In this document: positions 33,171-38,464 of the stretch, piece by piece
Layout of the letters: every line of letters starts with the position of its first letter
Position numbering within the stretch: position 1 is the first letter of the stretch
Source: Oscillospiraceae bacterium
GTDB taxonomy: Bacteria; Bacillota; Clostridia; HGM11514
DNA length: 38,464 bases
NCBI GenBank assembly: GCA_015068925.1
Contig: SVJP01000005.1
Coordinates: forward strand, 1-38,464
Direction of reading: 5' to 3'
The notes under the pieces: generated by a model
Told to the model about the DNA's origin: nothing
Seen by the model: the letters and a program-made list of their open reading frames with translations, nothing else
Database searches by the model: none
Position numbers and translations under genes: made by a program

Positions 33171-34118
33171 ATGGCAACCATCACTTGCCCCAATTGTAAC
33201 GCACAATTGGACGAAAACAAAAAATTCTGTACCGAATGCGGAACAAAACTGTTAAAAGAACAACCGGTACAAACAGAACAACCCATAGCAGAAGAACCAA
33301 AAGACGAAATTGCATCTCAGGAAACACAAAAATTTTCATCTTGGGACGACCCGGATATGTCCTTTAAGGATGCTGTCAAGGCAGTATTTCAACAGGACGA
33401 AGAAGAGGAGGAACCCAAACGGAAACCCTTCTGGAAAAAAAGAAAAGAAGAAACTGAAGAGGAAGAAGCTGCATTTGAAGAGGAAGAGTTGGATGCCAAC
33501 CAGCAAACCATTGTAGATTTTTCTGCATTGGCAGGCTCCACCTTGGATGATTCTCCTTATGAACCTATCAGCGCTTGGGGTTTTATCGGTATCTTAGCAT
33601 TACTGGCAATTCCTGTAATCGGATGGATTTTCGCGATTGTCTGGGCATGCGGCGGATGTCGTAAGCTGAACAAGAGAAATTTAGCAAGAGGATATCTGAT
33701 GATTCTTGGCTTGATTGCCATTTTTATTGGTTGTGCATGTTTAGCAATATGGAAAATTGCCCCTGCATTGATTGATACCACCGTTCCTTCCGACCCTGCG
33801 GCACAAACGGAAACTGTTTACACCGTTGAAGGAACAAAGCCTTCTGAAGCAGAGGAAGAACAAATAGACGAAAACAATTCCTTGATTGCTCGGTTACGCG
33901 AAATCGGTCCCGGGATTTGGGATGCTTATTATGACAGAGAGTTAGACGGCGGAGCAGAACTGACTGCGGTATTAGATGGTGACAGGGATACTCTTCTGGG
34001 TATGGGCTACAGTGAAAAAAGTGTTGATCAGGTGTTGAATATAGTTAATGGCGATTTTGAAGCATTAAGCAGTTTGTTAAACCTTGTGGAAGGGCAAACC
34101 GAAGAAGCAACAGAATAA
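33171..34118 (+). CDS. Zinc-ribbon membrane protein with acidic linker and UBA-like C-terminal helix bundle
   Basis: A 315-residue protein. A zinc ribbon (C6, C9, C20, C23; CPNC ... CTEC) is followed by a long Glu-rich, Lys-rich linker (residues about 40-120), two membrane helices (about 138-165 and 178-203, with CGGCRKLNKRN between them), and a C-terminal region with TLLGMGYSEKSVDQVLNIVNGDFEALSSLLN. That last stretch has the spacing of a UBA-type three-helix fold (MGY, then hydrophobic positions). AGGAGG lies 9 bases before ATG 33171. The function is unknown. The gene stands between inverted copies of repeat B, and a terminator follows at 34131-34165. Confidence 0.75.
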   Translation: MATITCPNCNAQLDENKKFCTECGTKLLKEQPVQTEQPIAEEPKDEIASQETQKFSSWDDPDMSFKDAVKAVFQQDEEEEEPKRKPFWKKRKEETEEEEAAFEEEELDANQQTIVDFSALAGSTLDDSPYEPISAWGFIGILALLAIPVIGWIFAIVWACGGCRKLNKRNLARGYLMILGLIAIFIGCACLAIWKIAPALIDTTVPSDPAAQTETVYTVEGTKPSEAEEEQIDENNSLIARLREIGPGIWDAYYDRELDGGAELTAVLDGDRDTLLGMGYSEKSVDQVLNIVNGDFEALSSLLNLVEGQTEEATE

Positions 34119-34130
34119 GATTGTATAGGA

Positions 34131-34165
34131 AAAATCTCGATTTGATTCGAGGTTTTTCTTTTTTA
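34131..34165 (+). terminator. Intrinsic terminator after the zinc-ribbon membrane protein gene
   Basis: AAAATCTCGA pairs with TCGAGGTTTT (one wobble), followed by TCTTTTTTA. Confidence 0.85.
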
Positions 34166-34222
34166 TGGTGGAAATTCTTCGATTTTTATTGAATTTATTT
34201 TTCCGTAGGAAAAATTACCACT

Positions 34223-34374
34223 CGGGGCATAAGCCTTTCTCTGTCCGGCATCCAGCCCCTCTCGGCCACTCACTTAAGCAGCTCCGCTAAGCTCAAAACA
34301 GAAACCTACGATTTCTTCGGTTTCTCCCTTGTGCTTGCAGCTTAAGTTTCGTTGTTCGGGGCATAAGCCTTTCT
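34223..34374 (+). repeat. Structured repeat B, copy B3
   Basis: Flanked by two exact copies of CGGGGCATAAGCCTTTCT (34223-34240 and 34357-34374). ACTTAAGC on the left pairs with GCTTAAGT on the right. It shares its core with B2 (opposite strand) and its right flank, through the TTGACA at 34403, with B1. The 334-bp gap between genes holds the terminator, this repeat and the MFS promoter. Confidence 0.85.
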
Positions 34375-34402
34375 TTTCGAAAATTTTTCGAAACCAAATC
34401 TA

Positions 34403-34431
34403 TTGACAAAGAACTGAAAAAAGATTATAAT
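34403..34431 (+). promoter_or_regulatory. Sigma-A promoter of the MFS transporter gene
   Basis: TTGACA (34403-34408) and TATAAT (34426-34431) with a 17-bp spacer, 21 bp before the start codon. The -35 region is shared with the promoter at 375. Confidence 0.85.
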
Positions 34432-34452
34432 ACTGAACCGGAGGCGATAATC

Positions 34453-35721
34453 ATGCAAAAAGACAGTTATACATCCAGCCGTGTCTGTTATATTTTTGAG
34501 GCGGCATTTGAATATTTTATTTCCATTTTGATTTCGGGAGCATATCTGGCAAAGCTGACCTCATATTTGGGTTTTAGTGACGGTTTAACCGCCATTTTAT
34601 CCTCTTTTGTGGCATTGGGATGCAGTTTTCAACTTTTGACCCTGTTCTTTTTTCGCGGAGGAAGAGTGAAACGACGGGTGACCCTGCTTCATATCCTCAA
34701 TCAGCTTTTCTTTATGATGATTTATCTTGTACCCTTCGTTCCGGGGGGCATGGGATTTCGTGCAGGCTTGCTGATTTTCTTCCTGATGGGCGGTTATTTT
34801 ATCTCCAATATCATCAATTCTCCCAAAATCATTTGGTATATGTCCATGGTAGAAGACGGGAAACGGGGTATCTTTACTTGTATCAAAGAAATGATTTCCC
34901 TGATTGGCGGAATGATATTCAACCTTGCAATGGGTGCCATGATTGACCATTTTGAAGCAATCGGACAAATCCGCACCTCCTTTATTCTGGCGGCAGTTAC
35001 CATTTTTGTTTTGACAGTTGCCCATACGCTAACATTAATTTTAGCCAAAGAAAAAGAACCTATTGAACAACCCAAGCAAAATTCGGTTGTGCAACGGTTC
35101 CGTAATGTCATTACAGATTCTGTGATTATGAAGGTGATTGCCACTTCCGTGTTCTGGACCATTTCCAATCACATGGTAGTGTCCTTTTTTGGGACTTATC
35201 AGGTCAAAGAGCTTGGGTTTAGCATGAAATTCGTGGCATTTCTCAGTATTTTATATGCAGTTGCCAGAATTCCTGCTTCCTTTGTGTTGGCACGGTATGC
35301 CGACCGCCACTCCTTTGCCAAAATGTTAAAATTTGCATACGGCTTGGCAGCTTTGGGCTTTTTGGTTGCGGCGTTTACCGTTCCTGCCAACGGAACATTG
35401 TTTTTCCCGTTGTATCATATCTTAAATGCTGCTGCAATGGGAGGGATTAACAGCGCAGAAACCAATCTGATTTTGGATTATGCTCCTCCCGAAAAGCGGA
35501 GCGATGCTTTGGCAGTCAAGCAGACCATTTACGGGCTTTGTGGCTTTTTGTCCACCCTCGCCATTACTCCTTTGTTTGAATATATTCAGAGAAACGGCGG
35601 AATTTTTGGTATTCCCTTGTATGCCCAGCAGGCACTTTCCGTTTTGGCATTGATTTGCACCTTGTTGCTGATTTTGTATCTGGACAAGGTGGTACTGAAG
35701 ATGAAAAAAGAAGAAAATTAA
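34453..35721 (+). CDS. Major facilitator superfamily transporter
   Basis: A 422-residue protein with twelve predicted membrane helices and a charged central loop (AKEKEPIEQPKQNSVVQRFRN, about residues 198-218) dividing the two six-helix halves. The loop between helices 8 and 9, ARYADRHSFAKML, corresponds to the MFS motif of the second half, while the first-half version is degenerate (FFRGGRVKRR). The substrate is unknown; the similarity is to general sugar or drug permeases. GGAGG precedes the ATG. It appears to be a single-gene unit. Confidence 0.85.
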   Translation: MQKDSYTSSRVCYIFEAAFEYFISILISGAYLAKLTSYLGFSDGLTAILSSFVALGCSFQLLTLFFFRGGRVKRRVTLLHILNQLFFMMIYLVPFVPGGMGFRAGLLIFFLMGGYFISNIINSPKIIWYMSMVEDGKRGIFTCIKEMISLIGGMIFNLAMGAMIDHFEAIGQIRTSFILAAVTIFVLTVAHTLTLILAKEKEPIEQPKQNSVVQRFRNVITDSVIMKVIATSVFWTISNHMVVSFFGTYQVKELGFSMKFVAFLSILYAVARIPASFVLARYADRHSFAKMLKFAYGLAALGFLVAAFTVPANGTLFFPLYHILNAAAMGGINSAETNLILDYAPPEKRSDALAVKQTIYGLCGFLSTLAITPLFEYIQRNGGIFGIPLYAQQALSVLALICTLLLILYLDKVVLKMKKEEN

Positions 35722-35773
35722 CAGAATGTCGGTCTAACAGCTGGTAAAAGGTGAGAATAATCAAAGCCGAAAG

Positions 35774-36489
35774 CTATGCATTTCCGGTCAGGTATTCGTA
35801 TTGCTCTACCGTCATGCCTTCCAAAACCATTTTGTATTGAAGCTGGGCAAGGTAGACTGCCTCTTCCTCGCTGACAGAATGCACTCTGTTTGCCGAAAAA
35901 TCCCTTTCCCATGGTTTGGAAAAGTCAAAAGCTTCCATTAGCATTTTTACAATATCATCCACAAAAAATGAAACGTCATTGTTTTGGTTTAAAATTGCAG
36001 TTTTACAGTTGCAATTAGGATGAAAGGGTGCTAAGGTTTTTCCCTGTTCTGCCTGAGCAATAGAAAAAATTTTGCCGTCTATTTTGGTACAGGCGTTACA
36101 GTTGTCTCCTTCCGTCACAATCTGATGCCGCATATATTCTTTTTTAATTGGGATGTCAAAGTTTTTATAAGTCGTTCCTCTGACTGTTTCAAACCGACGG
36201 TCAGAGCATTTTCCAAGCCGGGAACAGTTGTTATTGAGATGTTTTGATAAAAAGCAGAAACATTATCTTTTATCCCGGTTTGAATCACATCATAAGGTGT
36301 GACAAATTCTGCTTCCTGCAATGCTTTTGGTTCATTGACTCCGGAATACGAAATCAGTTTCCGTTTTCCCGGAATCATTCGGCTCGCCATAGGAGAAGCT
36401 CTGTCTGTTCCGGTATTGTTCGGCAATAATGCTTGGAAAACAAAAGTAATACTGTTTGCAATATCTTTTTTCAGTGCTTGTTCTTTCAA
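35774..36489 (-). CDS. Phage Mu F-like (minor head protein) family gene joined by a -1 frameshift
   Basis: Two overlapping frames make one 238-residue product if the ribosome slips by -1. The first frame (36489-36115) starts at TTG with a strong AGGAGG six bases away. Its codons TTA AAA AAG (36147-36139) form the heptamer A AAA AAG, the known slippery sequence of dnaX. After a -1 slip reading continues GAA TAT ATG into the second frame (36133-35774). The joined C-terminal half has NCNAC-x2-IDGKIF ... FHPNCNCKTAIL, the CxxC plus HPNCxC pattern of phage Mu gpF/minor capsid proteins. Without a slip the first frame ends seven codons later. It could be true recoding or a broken gene in an A-run. 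No other phage gene is present. Confidence 0.6.
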
Positions 36490-36501
36490 AGGTTTCCTCC
36501 T

Positions 36502-36537
36502 GTTATCATAAAAATTTCTCTCTGTTTTTATGATAAC
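36502..36537. promoter_or_regulatory. Perfect 13-bp dyad immediately before the ribosome binding site
   Basis: GTTATCATAAAAA (36502-36514) and its exact complement (36525-36537) with a 10-base loop directly adjoin the AGGAGG of the frameshifted gene. There is no T-run after it, so it is not a terminator. It may be an operator or a hairpin controlling translation. Confidence 0.5.
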
Positions 36538-36570
36538 ACGAAACCACTTGAAATGACTTGTACTCTTGCG

Positions 36571-37752
36571 TTATCTCTTATTTTTGGGAGTGAGACAGGT
36601 TTTTAACCCTTTCATCAGCTTATTTTCTACAGGGCTAAACCACAAATAAAAGAGTACTCCTCCCATAAAGCAAATCAAAAGATTAACAGGCATGGTCAGA
36701 ATAATATTGTTTACCTTTGCATTCCAGTCATAGCCAATGATGTTATAATACAACATCTGAAACAAAAAGATATGATATGTGGCATTTGACAGAGTAATGA
36801 CCTGCTTACTGAATGTTGAATCGGTATAAGAAATTTTTTGAAATTGTGAAAGCAGAAATACAATAATGGGATATAAAAATATCGCAATCACCAAAGAGGA
36901 GCATCGCCACTGATAAAAAATGGGCAAGGGAACTGCTCGCAAGATGACAAATACCACAAGATAAACCAAGCCCACCAAAAACATTCCCCAATGGATCAGA
37001 GGTCGTCTTTGAAGATTGGTTAATCTGGCATAAATCCCAAACGCAAATTGGGGAAGCAGGCGAAGAATACAAAATTTATATGCTTTATCGGGAATGTGCA
37101 GGATTCCTGTGGCAACAATATCCCAAAGAAGAGTCAGACATAAAATAAAAATCAATCCTTTTGCACGCCACCTCTTTACAATCAGATACAATACGGGAAA
37201 TACGGGAATAAACTGTGCCATAATCACAATATAGTAGCTGCCCGGTTTAAAGCCGCCCAAAAACAGACGTTCCCCGATTTTGGCAAGATCGTAGGGCTTT
37301 TCCTGCAGGAAAATATGAACCAACACTCCCACGATTACAATAGGAATCAAGGTCACATAAAACCGCAAAATACGAGGAATTAAATTGTTCGGACGATACC
37401 ATTCCTTGATGGGAGATGCCCCTTTTTCCAATGAGCCGGTCAGCATAAAGCCGGAAATAATAAGAAAAAAGGAAACGGCATATTTACATAAGAAAAAGTG
37501 AGCAACCACAAACAACAAAGGGGCTGCAACCGCAATTCGCAAGGCGGACGGATTCCATTCCTGCTTTTTTCCGTAACCGTACAAAACAACAGAAAGAATG
37601 GCAGCTCCAATCAAAAAACCGCATATCATTCCTGCATATTTCATGTAAAACTCGGTGGTATACTGTACCTTATGATGAATAAAAATGACATAAAACGTCG
37701 CTGCAATTTTAATCAAATCCGGTCCAACCATTCTGCTTTTTGCTTCACTCAT
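36571..37752 (-). CDS. Membrane acyltransferase (acyltransferase-3/OafA-like)
   Basis: A 393-residue membrane protein with about ten helices. GPDLIKIAATFYVIFIHH near the N-terminus carries the conserved histidine pair position of acyltransferase family 3, and CKYAVSFFLIISGFMLTGSL with the following basic RILRFYVTLIPIVI block matches the family's F-F-x-I-S-G-F and R-x-x-R-x-Y motifs. Such enzymes transfer acetyl or succinyl groups to envelope sugars. ATG 37752 is preferred to 37770 because GGGAG precedes it. It is followed on the same strand by the frameshifted gene. Confidence 0.85.
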   Translation of the reverse strand: MSEAKSRMVGPDLIKIAATFYVIFIHHKVQYTTEFYMKYAGMICGFLIGAAILSVVLYGYGKKQEWNPSALRIAVAAPLLFVVAHFFLCKYAVSFFLIISGFMLTGSLEKGASPIKEWYRPNNLIPRILRFYVTLIPIVIVGVLVHIFLQEKPYDLAKIGERLFLGGFKPGSYYIVIMAQFIPVFPVLYLIVKRWRAKGLIFILCLTLLWDIVATGILHIPDKAYKFCILRLLPQFAFGIYARLTNLQRRPLIHWGMFLVGLVYLVVFVILRAVPLPIFYQWRCSSLVIAIFLYPIIVFLLSQFQKISYTDSTFSKQVITLSNATYHIFLFQMLYYNIIGYDWNAKVNNIILTMPVNLLICFMGGVLFYLWFSPVENKLMKGLKTCLTPKNKR

Positions 37753-37775
37753 AATCAATTCTCCCGTCATGACAT

Positions 37776-37812
37776 AAAAAAGGCTGTCGCATCCGTTGCT
37801 ACAACCTTTTTC
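37776..37812 (-). terminator. Terminator after the helicase-loader gene
   Basis: On the minus strand AAGGTTGTAGC and GCGACAGCCTT form an imperfect stem with an AACGGAT loop, followed by seven T residues. Confidence 0.75.
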
Positions 37813-37815
37813 TGT

Positions 37816-38464
37816 TTATTTTTTTCTGATATCCGTTCCGTAAAACTTCAACAATTTATATTCTCCGAAAATACGGGACTGCACCCGTTCGGAGTACTGC
37901 TCCTTCATTTGTGACAAGGTTAAGTTACTGCTGATGACGGTGCTTTTTTTGTTTTGTATTCTGGTATTTAACAAATCAAATAAAACCGCACTGGTATAAG
38001 AAGTAACAAATTCTGTTCCCAAATCGTCAATAATCAACACGGGAATTTCATAAAACTGCCGTGCCAATTCCTCACTCATTTCATCCTTTTTAAAACGGGC
38101 ATCCTCCAAAACGGTAAAAAGACGGTATGCCGTCTGATACAGAACAGGAACCTCTTGATTTAACAAATCCTGCGCAATACAGCTGCACAAAAAGGTTTTT
38201 CCCAAACCGGGATCACCATATAAAAACAAATTCACGCCCGTTTTGTATTGCTCAAGCTGAACAAAATTTCGGCAATCCTTATAAATGCCATACACATAAT
38301 CATAGGCGGAATGTCCGTTGGAAACCGGTTCCTTGCTGTAATAATCCAAACGAAACCGTTCAAAGGACTGTTGTTCCATAACGGGAGTCAGGTTTGCTGC
38401 TTGATATAAATAGTTCCGTTTTTTGTCCTTATAGCAAGTGCAGGGAGTGGTGTGAAGATATCCT
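37816..38464 (-). CDS. DnaC/DnaI-type replicative helicase loader (5' end beyond window)
   Basis: An AAA+ ATPase that loads the replicative helicase. Walker A GDPGLGKT, Walker B VLIIDDLG, sensor SSNL and the C-terminal arginine region YSERVQSRIFGEY are present. The frame does not start at the ATG at 38379: it runs on to the window edge with CTCYKDKKRNYLYQAANLTPV, where the cysteine pair fits the zinc-binding N-terminus of DnaC/DnaI-like proteins, so the gene is truncated by the window. FERFRLDYYS is the usual start of the AAA+ part. IstB-type transposition helpers are related, but no transposase is near, so a chromosomal primosome protein is favoured. Confidence 0.88.
   Translation of the reverse strand, partial: GYLHTTPCTCYKDKKRNYLYQAANLTPVMEQQSFERFRLDYYSKEPVSNGHSAYDYVYGIYKDCRNFVQLEQYKTGVNLFLYGDPGLGKTFLCSCIAQDLLNQEVPVLYQTAYRLFTVLEDARFKKDEMSEELARQFYEIPVLIIDDLGTEFVTSYTSAVLFDLLNTRIQNKKSTVISSNLTLSQMKEQYSERVQSRIFGEYKLLKFYGTDIRKK

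Noticed and set aside
37816-38379. Treating the helicase loader as complete from the ATG at 38379, or as an IstB transposition gene
   Set aside because: The frame continues upstream to the window edge with a cysteine motif typical of DnaC/DnaI, there is no ribosome binding site at 38379, and no transposase is adjacent.
1-38464. tRNA or rRNA genes, and complete insertion sequences with transposase
   Set aside because: No cloverleaf-like sequence with a CCA-type end, no rRNA signature and no transposase or integrase motifs were found by reading; a tRNAscan or HMM search would be needed to exclude them formally.

Overview
The window looks like a chromosomal piece of a low-to-moderate-GC gut-type Clostridium relative (Bacillota, Clostridia). 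The reasons are strong AGGAGG-type ribosome binding sites, consensus TTGACA-17-TATAAT promoters, Firmicutes-specific families (Mini-ribonuclease III, DegV, YesL/DUF624, DnaI-type helicase loader, copper-amine-oxidase-like stalk domain) and an anaerobic glycyl radical enzyme. This assignment is an inference from gene content; there is no rRNA or other marker in the window.

Layout. 1-10175: sugar and envelope genes: a GH28-like beta-helix protein, a secreted stalk-domain protein, a minus-strand operon (GH2 glycosidase, patatin, DUF368, copper ATPase) and an SGNH hydrolase, with structured repeats between them. 10176-13723: a uronate-type module (mannonate dehydratase-like, SDR, RraA-like aldolase) divergent from an AraC regulator. 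13798-19742: a glycyl radical enzyme, a DMT transporter and a GNAT-like acyltransferase, divergent from two overlapping AraC regulators. 19798-29591: a housekeeping block (mrnC-cysS; Lrp regulator-aminotransferase-DUF362-trmL-degV; pgk-tpiA-gpmI). 29592-31219: a small accessory island (zinc-ribbon/OB protein and two XRE regulators) bounded on its far side by a second copy of the last 83 bp of gpmI. 31322-38464: YesL, AAC(3)-like acetyltransferase, zinc-ribbon membrane protein between inverted repeats, MFS transporter, a phage-Mu-F-like gene split by a -1 frameshift at an A AAA AAG heptamer, a membrane acyltransferase, and a helicase-loader gene running off the right edge.

How the genes may work together. 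The GH28-like, GH2, SGNH, UxuA-like, SDR and RraA-like products are consistent with intracellular breakdown of a uronate-containing plant or host glycan, with the final aldol cleavage feeding pyruvate metabolism and the pgk-tpiA-gpmI block supplying lower glycolysis. The glycyl radical enzyme has neither a recognised substrate nor an activating enzyme in the window.

The most unusual things are: the gpmI 3'-end duplication marking a probable integration; a CopA ATPase with a fused C-terminal CopZ domain that has its own internal ribosome binding site; the -1 frameshift gene; and three families of structured intergenic repeats, one with terminal inverted repeats and a nested insertion, another carrying the -35 box of downstream genes.
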